A stretch of DNA of 7,086 bases from Burkholderiaceae bacterium (GTDB lineage Bacteria > Pseudomonadota > Gammaproteobacteria > Burkholderiales > Burkholderiaceae_C). Made by a program: the position numbers and the translations under genes. The stretch lies in assembly GCA_017999135.1 (NCBI GenBank), contig JAGOBT010000160.1, positions 1 through 7,086 on the forward strand, given 5' to 3'. Shown here piece after piece: positions 1 through 5,964 of this stretch. The notes under the pieces are model-generated. The model was not told the origin of the DNA. It saw only the letters and a list, made by a program, of their open reading frames with translations, and did no database searches. How positions within the stretch are numbered: the first letter of the stretch is position 1; every line of letters begins with the position of its first letter.

Positions 1-1
1 G

Positions 2-805
2 CCCCGCCTGCTGGCGGCGCTGGATGCGCTGGGCCTGCCGCCTGACGCGGTGGACCTGGTGGTGCCCACCCATGTGCACCTGGTCCATGCCGGCGGCGCC
101 GGCCTGCTGATGCAGGCCCTGCCGCAGGCCAGGCTGCTGGTGCACCCGCGGGGCGCGCGCCACATGGTCGACCCGCAGGCGCTGTACGACGGCGCGCTGG
201 CGGTCTACGGCCAGGCGGCGATGGACCGCGAATATGGCCAACTGGTGCCCGTGCCGGCCGACCGGGTGCACAGCCCGCAGGACGGCGAGACGGTGCACCT
301 GGCCGGCCGCCCGCTGCTGTTCATCGACACGCCGGGCCATGCCCGCCACCACCACTGCATCTGGGACGCGCGCAGCGCCGGCTGGTTCACCGGCGACACC
401 TTCGGGCTGAGCTACCGCGACACCGACAGCGCGGCCGGGCCGTTCGTGCTGCCCACCTCCAGCCCGGTGCAGTTCGAGCCCGCGCCACTGCGGCAGTCGA
501 TCCAGCGCCTGCTCGCCACCCAGCCGCGGCAGATGTACCTGACGCACTTCGGTGCCGTGGGCGACGTGCCCCGCCTGGCCGACCTGCTGCTGGCGCAGGT
601 GGATGCCATGGTGGCGCTGGCCATCGCCCTGCGTGATGCACCGCAACGCCATGCCGCGCTGAAGGCCGGCCTGCAGGCCCAGGCGCGCGAGCGGCTGCAA
701 CAGCACGGCGTCGCCGATCTTCACAGCGCCGTGGCCAGCCTGGCGCTGGACATCGAGCTCAATGCCCAGGGCCTGGGCGTCTGGCTCGACCGCGCCACCC
801 GCTGA
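2..805 (+). CDS. MBL-fold metallo-hydrolase, 5'-truncated, with Asp-to-Val change in the metal motif
   Basis: The reading frame is open from base 2, so the true start lies to the left; about 267 residues are visible, ending at TGA 803-805. The GTG at 50 is an internal codon. Family signatures occur in order: a THVHLVH motif (71-88), which is the HxHxDH site; TPGHARHHH with the third metal His near 338-340; FTGDTFG with the bridging Asp at 395-397; and YLTHFG with the final His at 545-547. The C-terminal part is helical. The oddity is that the Asp of HxHxDH is Val (GTC at 83-85; GAC would be Asp), while every other ligand is intact. MBL-fold enzymes are mostly di-metal hydrolases acting on thioesters, lactones or phosphoesters; the substrate cannot be read here. 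The family call is firm and the function is unknown. It lies 32 bases before gloA on the same strand, so co-transcription is likely. No signal peptide can be judged because the N-terminus is missing. Confidence 0.88.
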   Translation, partial: PRLLAALDALGLPPDAVDLVVPTHVHLVHAGGAGLLMQALPQARLLVHPRGARHMVDPQALYDGALAVYGQAAMDREYGQLVPVPADRVHSPQDGETVHLAGRPLLFIDTPGHARHHHCIWDARSAGWFTGDTFGLSYRDTDSAAGPFVLPTSSPVQFEPAPLRQSIQRLLATQPRQMYLTHFGAVGDVPRLADLLLAQVDAMVALAIALRDAPQRHAALKAGLQAQARERLQQHGVADLHSAVASLALDIELNAQGLGVWLDRATR

Positions 806-826
806 AGCCCCCCTTCCAACCACCAC

Positions 827-831
827 AAGGA
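827..831 (+). promoter_or_regulatory. Ribosome binding site of gloA
   Basis: AAGGA lies 6 bases before the ATG at 838. It fixes the gloA start, which also matches the family N-terminus MRxLHTMLRV. The 32-base gap after the MBL gene shows no terminator, consistent with read-through. Confidence 0.75.
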
Positions 832-837
832 CACACG

Positions 838-1242
838 ATGCGCATGCTGCACACCATGCTGCGGGTCGGCCACCTGCAACGCTCGATCAACTTCTACACC
901 CAGGTGCTGGGCATGGAACTGCTGCGCACCACGCAGCGGCCCGAGCAGCAGTACGACCTGGCCTTTGTCGGCTATGGCGGCGGCAACCCGGACCAGGCCG
1001 AGATCGAGCTGACCTACAACTACGGCGTCGACCGCTACGACCTGGGCACGGCCTATGGGCACATCGCCATCGGCGTGCCCGATGTGGCGGCCACCTGCGC
1101 CACGCTGCGCGACAAGGCGGCAGCGCTGGGCGGCGCCATCACCCGTGAGCCCGGCCCGGTGAAGGGTGGCACCACGGTGATCGCCTTCATCACCGACCCC
1201 GACGGCTACAAGATCGAGCTGATCGAACGCCGCAACCTGTGA
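838..1242 (+). CDS. gloA: Lactoylglutathione lyase (glyoxalase I)
   Basis: This enzyme isomerises the hemithioacetal of methylglyoxal and glutathione to S-lactoylglutathione in the cytoplasm. The 134-residue product is full length (E. coli GloA has 135) and very similar to it throughout: [20 protein letters not shown] at the N-terminus, LAFVGYG at 41-47, [11 protein letters not shown] at 57-67, [10 protein letters not shown] at 69-78, and the KGGTTVIAF and [11 protein letters not shown] blocks near the C-terminus. The four metal ligands of the Ni-type enzyme are present: His5, Glu57, His75 and Glu127. The short, Ni/Co-type form without the insertions of Zn-type enzymes is what is seen. It is probably co-transcribed with the upstream MBL-fold gene and ends 15 bases before the convergent eda stop. 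Methylglyoxal arises from triose phosphates, so its place beside edd-eda is metabolically sensible, though it lies on the opposite strand. Confidence 0.97.
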   Translation: MRMLHTMLRVGHLQRSINFYTQVLGMELLRTTQRPEQQYDLAFVGYGGGNPDQAEIELTYNYGVDRYDLGTAYGHIAIGVPDVAATCATLRDKAAALGGAITREPGPVKGGTTVIAFITDPDGYKIELIERRNL

Positions 1243-1257
1243 AGGTGGCGCGGCAGG

Positions 1258-1884
1258 TCAGGCGCGCAGCGCCTGCGCCTCGCGCGCCAGGCGGGTGATG
1301 CGGGCCCAGTCGCCCGCGGCCACGGCGTCGGCCGGGGTCATCCACGAGCCGCCGCAGACCCGCACGTTCGGCAGTGCCAGGAACTGTGGCGCCGTTTCCA
1401 GGCTGATGCCGCCGGTGGGGCAGAACACCACGTCGGGGAACGGCCCGCCCAGGGCCTTCAGCATCGGGATGCCACCGGCCTGCATCGCCGGGAAGAACTT
1501 CAGGAACGACAAACCGTCGGCCTGTGCGGCCATCACCTCGCTGGCGGTGGCCACGCCGGGCAGCAGCGGCAGGCCGATGCGGCGGCAGGCGGCGCCCACC
1601 TCGGCGGTGTAGCCCGGGCTGACGGCAAAGCGGCTGCCAGCGTCCAGCGCGGCCTGGGCATCGGCCGCCGACCGGATGGTGCCGGCGCCCACCACCGCCT
1701 CAGGCACTGCCTTGGCAATGGCTTCGATGCACTGCAGCGCCACCGGCGTGCGCATCGTCACTTCCAGCACCTTCACGCCGCCGGCCAGCAGGGCTTCGGC
1801 CAGGGGCACGGCGTCCTGCACCCGCTGCAGCACGATGACGGGAATGACGGGGCCGTGGCTGGCCAGGCTGAGTGTGTCGGTCAT
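1258..1884 (-). CDS. eda: 2-dehydro-3-deoxy-6-phosphogluconate (KDPG) aldolase
   Basis: This is the second enzyme of the Entner-Doudoroff pathway, splitting KDPG into pyruvate and glyceraldehyde-3-phosphate; it is cytoplasmic and normally a trimer. The product has 208 residues, close to the usual 205-215. Visible family residues are the catalytic Glu41 and Arg45 in VLEVTMRT, GAGTI at 66-70, SPG at 89-91, the Schiff-base Lys129 in FLKFFPA, and the phosphate-binding CPTGGIS (155-161) and GGS (178-180). All are intact. The ATG at 1882-1884 is supported by an AGGA 7 bases upstream. It lies 60 bases downstream of edd on the same strand with no obvious terminator between, so edd-eda is read as an operon. 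Many KDPG aldolases also act on 4-hydroxy-2-oxoglutarate; that side activity cannot be judged here. Confidence 0.97.
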   Translation of the reverse strand: MTDTLSLASHGPVIPVIVLQRVQDAVPLAEALLAGGVKVLEVTMRTPVALQCIEAIAKAVPEAVVGAGTIRSAADAQAALDAGSRFAVSPGYTAEVGAACRRIGLPLLPGVATASEVMAAQADGLSFLKFFPAMQAGGIPMLKALGGPFPDVVFCPTGGISLETAPQFLALPNVRVCGGSWMTPADAVAAGDWARITRLAREAQALRA

Positions 1885-1944
1885 GGATCGGTCCTGAAGC
1901 GGAGGGCAGGCAGCGGCAGCGCCGTCAACATGACAGCGCCAGCG
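1885..1944 (-). other. edd-eda intergenic spacer with eda ribosome binding site
   Basis: This 60-base spacer separates the edd stop from the eda start. It holds AGGA at 1892-1895 (minus strand), 7 bases from the eda ATG. A TTGACG-like box occurs near its edd end, but no -10 partner is seen at 16-18 bases. I therefore see no good internal promoter and no terminator. Confidence 0.6.
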
Positions 1945-3762
1945 TCACAGCCAGGTGATGGCGCCTTCTTCGGCGCTGCGCACGGTGCGGCGCATGCCGC
2001 CGAAGAGCTCACGGCCCAGGCCGTGGGCGTTGTCCTCCGCCTGGTCGGCGTCCAGCGTGGCCAGGGTGCGCGCGGCCCATTCGGCCGGGTCGACCAGGGC
2101 CTCCAGCGTGCCGGCCGTGGCGTCCAGCCGGATCACGTCGCCATCGCGCAGGCGGGCCAGCGGCCCGCCGGACAGCGCCTCGGGGCTGGCATGGATGGCC
2201 GCCGGCACCTTGCCCGATGCACCGCTCATGCGGCCATCGGTCACCAGCGCCACGCGGTAACCCTTGCCTTGCAGCACCGCCAGCGGCGGAGTGAGCTTGT
2301 GCAACTCGGGCATGCCGTTGGCCTGCGGGCCCTGGAAGCGCACCACCACCACCACGTCACGGTCGAGCTCGCCGGCCTGGAAGGCCTGGTGCAGCGCTTC
2401 CTGGCTGTGGAACACCCGGGCCGGGGCTTGCACCACGTGGCGGTCGTCAGGTACTGCCGAGATCTTGATCACCGCGCGGCCCAGATTGCCCTGCAGCAGC
2501 TTGAGACCGCCGCTGGGCGAGAACGGCGCCGCGGCCGGCCGAACGATGCTGTCGTCCGGTGTCTGTGCCACCACCGGCGTCCAGGCCAGCGCAGCGCCAT
2601 CGGCCAGGCGCGGCACGCTGCCATAGGCCGCCATGCCGCCGGGCGCCACCGTGGCCACGTCACCGTGCAGACAACCGGCGTCGAGCAGCTCGCGCAGCAC
2701 CCAGCCTGGGCCGCCGGCGGCCTGGAACTGGTTCACGTCGGCACTGCCGTTGGGGTACACCCGGGCCAGCAGCGGCACCTCGGCCGACAGGTCGGCAAAG
2801 TCGGACCAGTCGATGGTGATGCCCGCCGCGCGGGCCACCGCCACCCAGTGGATCAGGTGGTTGGTCGACCCGCCGGTGGCCAGCAGCGCCGCCATGGCGT
2901 TGACGATCACCCGCTCGTCCACCAGCTGGCCGATGGGCGTGTAGCGCGCCCGCCGCAGGATGCCCAGCAGCGTGCCCACGGCCTCACGCGTCAGCGCCTC
3001 GCGCAGGCCATCGTGCGGATGCACGAAGGCGGCGCCCGGCACATGCAGGCCCATGGCCTCCAGCAGCATCTGGTTGCTGTTGGCGGTGCCGTAGAAGGTG
3101 CAGGTGCCGGCGCCGTGGTAGGCGGCCTGCTCGGCTTCCAGCAGCTTGTCGCGCCCCACCAGGCCCTGGGCAAACTGCTCGCGCACCTTGGACTTGTCGC
3201 CGTTCGACAAGCCGGTGCCCATCGGCCCGGCCGGAACGAACACGCAGGGCAGGTGGCCGAAGTGCAGCGCGCCGATCAGCAGCCCGGGCACGATCTTGTC
3301 GCACACGCCCAGCAACAGTGCGCCGTCGAACACGTCATGCGTCAGCGCCACGGCGGTGGACATGGCGATGGTGTCGCGCGAGAACAGCGACAGTTCCATG
3401 CCCGGCAGGCCCTGGGTGACACCGTCGCACATGGCCGGCACGCCGCCAGCCACCTGCACCGTGGCGCCACGGCGGCGCGCCTCGTCGCGGATCAGCGCCG
3501 GGTAGCCTTCATACGGCTGGTGGGCCGACAGCATGTCGTTGTAGGCGGTCACCACCGCCAGGTGCGGCGCCCGTTCGGCCACCACCCGCAGACGCTGATC
3601 GACCGGCATGGCCGCGAAGGCATGGGCCACGTTGGCGCAGCCCATGCGCTGGGCGCCCGGGGGCCGGCCCACCAGCCGCTGCAGGCGCGCCAGGTAGGCC
3701 TGGCGTTGCGGGGCGCTGCGCGCACGGATGCGCTCGGTCAAGGCGGCAATGCGGGGTTTCAT
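1945..3762 (-). CDS. edd: Phosphogluconate dehydratase
   Basis: This cytoplasmic [4Fe-4S] enzyme dehydrates 6-phosphogluconate to KDPG, the first committed Entner-Doudoroff step. From the ATG at 3760-3762 it has 605 residues, matching the usual ~600-610. It belongs to the IlvD/Edd family. The N-terminal domain carries AMCDGVTQG (Cys112), the family signature GVCDKIVPG (Cys154) and [13 protein letters not shown] (Cys221), the three cluster cysteines. [11 protein letters not shown] follows near 295-305, and the C-terminal signature [18 protein letters not shown] is near 507-524. [11 protein letters not shown] and the length favour Edd over dihydroxyacid dehydratase, and the eda neighbour confirms it. 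A GTG two codons upstream (3766-3768) is possible, but the AGG at 3768-3770 overlaps it and is 5 bases from the ATG, so ATG is preferred. It is first gene of the edd-eda operon, read from the promoter at 3789-3817. Confidence 0.97.
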   Translation of the reverse strand: MKPRIAALTERIRARSAPQRQAYLARLQRLVGRPPGAQRMGCANVAHAFAAMPVDQRLRVVAERAPHLAVVTAYNDMLSAHQPYEGYPALIRDEARRRGATVQVAGGVPAMCDGVTQGLPGMELSLFSRDTIAMSTAVALTHDVFDGALLLGVCDKIVPGLLIGALHFGHLPCVFVPAGPMGTGLSNGDKSKVREQFAQGLVGRDKLLEAEQAAYHGAGTCTFYGTANSNQMLLEAMGLHVPGAAFVHPHDGLREALTREAVGTLLGILRRARYTPIGQLVDERVIVNAMAALLATGGSTNHLIHWVAVARAAGITIDWSDFADLSAEVPLLARVYPNGSADVNQFQAAGGPGWVLRELLDAGCLHGDVATVAPGGMAAYGSVPRLADGAALAWTPVVAQTPDDSIVRPAAAPFSPSGGLKLLQGNLGRAVIKISAVPDDRHVVQAPARVFHSQEALHQAFQAGELDRDVVVVVRFQGPQANGMPELHKLTPPLAVLQGKGYRVALVTDGRMSGASGKVPAAIHASPEALSGGPLARLRDGDVIRLDATAGTLEALVDPAEWAARTLATLDADQAEDNAHGLGRELFGGMRRTVRSAEEGAITWL

Positions 3763-3788
3763 GGGCACCTGCGGTAACTGATGGTTTG

Positions 3789-3817
3789 ATTGTGAAGTAA
3801 CCTGGTTACATCGTCAA
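3789..3817 (-). promoter_or_regulatory. Promoter of edd-eda
   Basis: On the minus strand TTGACG (3817-3812, 5 of 6 to the -35 consensus) is followed after exactly 17 bases by CACAAT (3794-3789, 4 of 6 to the -10 consensus). Transcription would begin near 3782, giving a leader of about 20 bases with AGG at 3770-3768 before the ATG at 3762. The spacing and the overlapping palindrome make this the best promoter in the window. Confidence 0.7.
3796..3810. promoter_or_regulatory. Palindromic operator in the edd promoter spacer (HexR-like candidate)
   Basis: GTAACC-T-GGTTAC (3797-3809) is a perfect inverted repeat around one central base. Extended to 3796-3810 it differs from a symmetric TGTAAC-NNN-GTTACA site at one outer base. 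It lies wholly between the -35 and -10 boxes, where a bound repressor would block RNA polymerase. The shape resembles the HexR (RpiR-type) operator TGTAAT-NNN-ATTACA known upstream of edd and other glucose genes in proteobacteria, whose ligand is KDPG. A GntR- or LacI-type regulator is an alternative. No regulator gene is in the window, so the identity is inference. Confidence 0.6.
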
Positions 3818-3864
3818 GACAGGTCACGCGCCCAGGCCCAGCAACAACCGGGCCGCGGTTCTGG

Positions 3865-3870
3865 CATGCT
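3865..3870 (+). promoter_or_regulatory. -10-like hexamer just upstream of chaC
   Basis: CATGCT lies 7 bases before the ATG at 3878, the distance expected if transcription starts at or near the start codon (leaderless mRNA). No convincing -35 box and no Shine-Dalgarno sequence are seen. The same arrangement occurs before pdxH. The ATG at 3866 falls inside this hexamer. Confidence 0.35.
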
Positions 3871-3877
3871 GGGCACC

Positions 3878-4471
3878 ATGCAAGCCTTGGCCGTGCGCGA
3901 CACCACCGCCCTCCTGCAACAGGTGCGCCAGCAATGGGGTGGGCAGTCCGACCTGTGGGTGTTCGGCTACGCGTCGCTGATCTGGCGGCCCGAGTTCGAC
4001 GCCGCCGAGCACCGCCCTGCCCTGGTGCGCGGCTGGCACCGTGCGCTGCGCATGCGCTCACGGGTGAACCGGGGCACGCCCGAGCAACCAGGCCTGGTCT
4101 ACGCCCTGATGTCCGGTGGCATGTGCCGCGGCATGGTCTACCGCATCCCGCAGGAGCGCGGCCCGGCGGAACTGGACCGCCTGTGGCACCGCGAGATGCC
4201 CACCGGCGTGTACGACCCGCGCTGGCTGCGCTGCCAGACCGCCACAGGCGACGTGCTGGCGCTGGCCTTCACGCTGAGCCGCCGCAGCCCCAATTACACC
4301 GGACGCATCGACGACCACCAGATGCTGCACATCCTGCGGCAGGCACAGGGCCGCTACGGGACCACGCTCGACTACCTGGTGCGAACCGCCGAAGCCCTGC
4401 GCCTGCACCGGATGTGCGACCGCGAGAGCGAACGCCTGCTGGCGCTGGCCCGGCGGGCCGGATTGGCCTGA
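3878..4471 (+). CDS. chaC: ChaC-family gamma-glutamylcyclotransferase
   Basis: Enzymes of this cytoplasmic family cleave glutathione or gamma-glutamyl peptides to 5-oxoproline plus the remaining peptide or amino acid. From ATG 3878 the product has 197 residues, within the family range. The substrate-binding loop WVFGYASLIW (27-36) corresponds to the usual FGYGSL with one Gly-to-Ala change. It is followed by GWHRALRMRS (52-61), RGTPEQPGLVYAL (65-77), a RGMVYRIP strand (84-91), LWHREMPTGVY (102-112) containing the expected catalytic Glu106, and RSPNYTG (136-142). An in-frame ATG at 3866 would add four residues; neither start has a ribosome binding site. I prefer 3878 because a -10-like hexamer sits 7 bases before it. 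It is divergent from edd and converges with the MocA-like gene 21 bases downstream. The old name 'cation transport regulator' reflects E. coli gene context, not proven function. Confidence 0.92.
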   Translation: MQALAVRDTTALLQQVRQQWGGQSDLWVFGYASLIWRPEFDAAEHRPALVRGWHRALRMRSRVNRGTPEQPGLVYALMSGGMCRGMVYRIPQERGPAELDRLWHREMPTGVYDPRWLRCQTATGDVLALAFTLSRRSPNYTGRIDDHQMLHILRQAQGRYGTTLDYLVRTAEALRLHRMCDRESERLLALARRAGLA

Positions 4472-4492
4472 CGCCCCCGGGGCGGCGCAGCC

Positions 4493-5128
4493 TCAGGGCA
4501 CCGGTTGCCCCAGGCCGGTGGCATCGGCGGCGCTGCACTGCGCCCGCACGGCCGCCAGGTCGTCCTGCGTGTCCACGTCGACCAGCACGCCAGGGTCGTC
4601 CAGTTCCAGCCCGTGCGATGGGTAGCGCGCCATCAGGCGGCGTGCCCCTTCGTCGCCGGTGAGTTGCACCAGTTCCGAGAACAGCTCGGCCGCAAAGCCC
4701 ACCGGATGCCCGCGCCGCCCGCGGTGCTGGGCAAACACCACCGCCTGTTGCGCCAGGGCCTGCGCCACCTGCCGGATGCTGGAGGGCTGCACCAGCGGCA
4801 TGTCGCCTGGCAGCACCAACCAGCCACCGCCGTTGGCCCGCGCGGCCACGCCCGCTGCGATGGAAAAGCCCATGCCCAGCGGGCCACTGCCTGGGCTGCC
4901 GACCTCGGGCAGCACCACCACGTCGCGGCGGGCCACCCAACGGGCCGCTTCAGCGGCCAATGGCTCGGTGGTGACCACCACCACCGGCAGACGGCTCTCG
5001 ATGGCATGGCTGATCGTCCGGCCCAGCACACTGGTGGGGCCCAGCCCCTGCACCAGCTTGTGCTGGGGGCCGGAAAAGCGGCTGCCCCGGCCGGCGGCCA
5101 GGACGACGATGACGGGTTGGGGTTTCAT
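4493..5128 (-). CDS. MobA/MocA-like nucleotidyltransferase
   Basis: This is a GT-A fold NTP transferase of about 211 residues, resembling the cytidylyl/guanylyltransferases that finish molybdenum cofactor (MocA, MobA, CoxI-like). Visible motifs are the nucleotide-binding loop VLAAGRGSRF (9-18) with Lys24, the metal-binding PGDMPLV (107-113), GRRGHPVGF (137-145), GDEGARRLM (158-166), and DVDTQDDL (184-191) near the end. GRRGHPVGF and the DVDT ending favour MocA (CTP-dependent, MCD-type cofactor) over MobA. The frame opens further upstream to an ATG at 5203, but those 25 residues precede the conserved beta strand and have no Shine-Dalgarno. The ATG at 5126-5128 starts directly before VIVVLAAG and has AGG 9 bases upstream. 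No molybdoenzyme gene is adjacent, so the substrate is unconfirmed. It is divergent from pdxH and convergent with chaC. Confidence 0.88.
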   Translation of the reverse strand: MKPQPVIVVLAAGRGSRFSGPQHKLVQGLGPTSVLGRTISHAIESRLPVVVVTTEPLAAEAARWVARRDVVVLPEVGSPGSGPLGMGFSIAAGVAARANGGGWLVLPGDMPLVQPSSIRQVAQALAQQAVVFAQHRGRRGHPVGFAAELFSELVQLTGDEGARRLMARYPSHGLELDDPGVLVDVDTQDDLAAVRAQCSAADATGLGQPVP

Positions 5129-5220
5129 GGTTGCACGCCTGGGGTCCTGTTGCTCGCTCCCGGACACCTCTGGGCATTTAGCATGCGGGGCCTGCACGGT
5201 CATCGACAGTCGGAGGTGTA

Positions 5221-5240
5221 CCTAAGGCCAATCACTTAGG
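5221..5240. repeat. Inverted repeat CCTAAG-N8-CTTAGG
   Basis: Perfect 6-base arms flank an 8-base spacer, about 50 bases upstream of the putative pdxH -10 and about 95 bases upstream of the MocA-like start. It is notably A/T-richer than its surroundings. It could be an operator for a dimeric regulator or a hairpin; nothing identifies the regulator. Confidence 0.4.
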
Positions 5241-5289
5241 GTGCAACCACCATGCCAGCCAGCGCTGACGACAGGCTGGCACACAGCGG

Positions 5290-5295
5290 CATACT
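5290..5295 (+). promoter_or_regulatory. -10-like hexamer just upstream of pdxH
   Basis: CATACT lies 6 bases before the pdxH ATG at 5302, which would make the mRNA leaderless. There is no Shine-Dalgarno sequence in the preceding 20 bases. Upstream, a CTGACG sequence lies 19 bases away, a poor -35 at long spacing. Confidence 0.4.
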
Positions 5296-5301
5296 CGGCA
5301 C

Positions 5302-5940
5302 ATGGACCCACGCATCGCAGACCTCCGCAAGAGTTATGAGAAGGCCGAACTGGACGAGCATGCCGCCGCTGCCGAGCCGCTGCAGCAGTTCGAGACCTGG
5401 CTGCAACAGGCCATCGACGGCCAGTTGCCCGAGCCCAACGCCATGACGTTGGCCACCGTGGGCGCCGACGGCCGGCCGTCCACCCGGGTGGTGCTGGTCA
5501 AGGGCGTGGATGCCCGCGGCGTCGCCTGGTACACCAACTTCCACAGCCGCAAGGGGCAGGAACTGGCCGGCAACCCGATGGCGGCGCTGCAGTTCCACTG
5601 GGTGGAACTGGAGCGGGTGGTGCGCATCGAGGGCCGGGTGGAGCGGGTCAGCGACGCCGAGGCCGATGCGTACTACGCGTCGCGGCCGCTCGATTCACGC
5701 ATCGGCGCCTGGGCGTCGCCCCAGAGCCAGGTGATCGGCGGCCGGGGCGTGCTGGTGGCCCAGGCCGCGCGCTACGCGGCGCAGTTCGCACTGTCGCCGC
5801 CACGGCCGCCGCACTGGGGTGGCTTCCGCCTGGTGCCCGACCGCTGGGAGTTCTGGCAGGGCCGCAAGAGCCGTCTGCACGACCGCCTGCGCTACCGGCT
5901 GGATGGCGGCACCTGGGTGCGCGAACGGCTGGCGCCCTGA
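5302..5940 (+). CDS. pdxH: Pyridoxamine 5'-phosphate oxidase
   Basis: This FMN-dependent cytoplasmic enzyme oxidises pyridoxine or pyridoxamine 5'-phosphate to pyridoxal 5'-phosphate, the last step of vitamin B6 coenzyme synthesis and of its salvage. The 212-residue product is complete (E. coli has 218). Conserved blocks are LRKSY (8-12), STRVVLVKG (60-68) and [12 protein letters not shown] (77-88) for FMN binding, [11 protein letters not shown] (107-117), [20 protein letters not shown] (124-143), [12 protein letters not shown] (169-180), and the C-terminal [17 protein letters not shown] (183-199). The last block contains the substrate-binding Arg191 and His193 equivalent to E. coli Arg197 and His199. 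The ATG matches the family N-terminus. It is an isolated gene: divergent from the MocA-like gene and convergent with msrA, whose stop is 21 bases away. Confidence 0.97.
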   Translation: MDPRIADLRKSYEKAELDEHAAAAEPLQQFETWLQQAIDGQLPEPNAMTLATVGADGRPSTRVVLVKGVDARGVAWYTNFHSRKGQELAGNPMAALQFHWVELERVVRIEGRVERVSDAEADAYYASRPLDSRIGAWASPQSQVIGGRGVLVAQAARYAAQFALSPPRPPHWGGFRLVPDRWEFWQGRKSRLHDRLRYRLDGGTWVRERLAP

Positions 5941-5964
5941 CGCGGGCGCCCGCGTATCGCGTCA
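5938..5964. terminator. Inverted repeat spanning both stop codons of pdxH and msrA
   Basis: TGACGCG (5938-5944) and CGCGTCA (5958-5964) are perfect inverted arms that each contain the TGA stop of one gene. Within them CGCGGGCGCCCGCG (5941-5954) is a perfect 14-base palindrome able to form a 5-bp G/C stem with a 4-base loop. Lying between convergent genes, it may serve as a bidirectional terminator, but there is no T tract on either side, so a classical intrinsic terminator is not shown. Confidence 0.4.

Larger units (their letters stand above)
5129..5301. other. Divergent intergenic region between MocA-like gene and pdxH
   Basis: This 173-base region contains no convincing gene. It holds CCTAAG-N8-CTTAGG (5221-5240), a pair of inverted 8-mers GGTTGCAC (5129-5136) and GTGCAACC (5241-5248) about 100 bases apart, and a -10-like CATACT for pdxH at 5290-5295. 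Toward the MocA-like gene, an A/T-rich TAAAT (minus strand, around 5175-5181) could be part of a weak promoter with an ATGACC box 17 bases away, but the match is poor. Confidence 0.5.

Noticed and set aside
2340..2360. CACCACCACCACCACG run that looks like a small tandem repeat.
   Set aside because: It encodes the Val-rich strand DVVVVVRF inside edd, a conserved beta-strand region, not an independent repeat.
1855..3777. A 640-residue open frame on the plus strand, antisense to all of edd and longer than it.
   Set aside because: It is a mirror of high-GC codon bias in edd: rich in His, Gln, Arg and Gly, no recognisable motifs, and edd itself is unmistakable on the other strand.
4472..4484. CGCCCC-C-GGGGCG inverted repeat between chaC and the MocA-like gene, as a terminator.
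   Set aside because: Only one base separates the arms, so the stem would be very short after loop formation, and no T tract follows; in a G/C-rich gap this can be chance.
3934..4662. A 242-residue plus-strand frame overlapping chaC.
   Set aside because: It is a Pro/Arg/Ala-rich out-of-frame shadow of chaC that runs into the convergent gene.
5129..5203. Extension of the MocA-like protein by 25 residues to the ATG at 5203.
   Set aside because: The extra residues lie before the conserved first beta strand, do not look like a targeting signal, and have no ribosome binding site.
4505..5239. A 244-residue plus-strand frame antisense to the MocA-like gene.
   Set aside because: Its composition is biased, it has no family motifs, and it fully overlaps a well-supported gene.
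5251..5446. A 64-codon plus-strand frame beginning before pdxH.
   Set aside because: Most of it overlaps pdxH in another frame with Ser/Pro/Arg-rich shadow composition, and it has no ribosome binding site.
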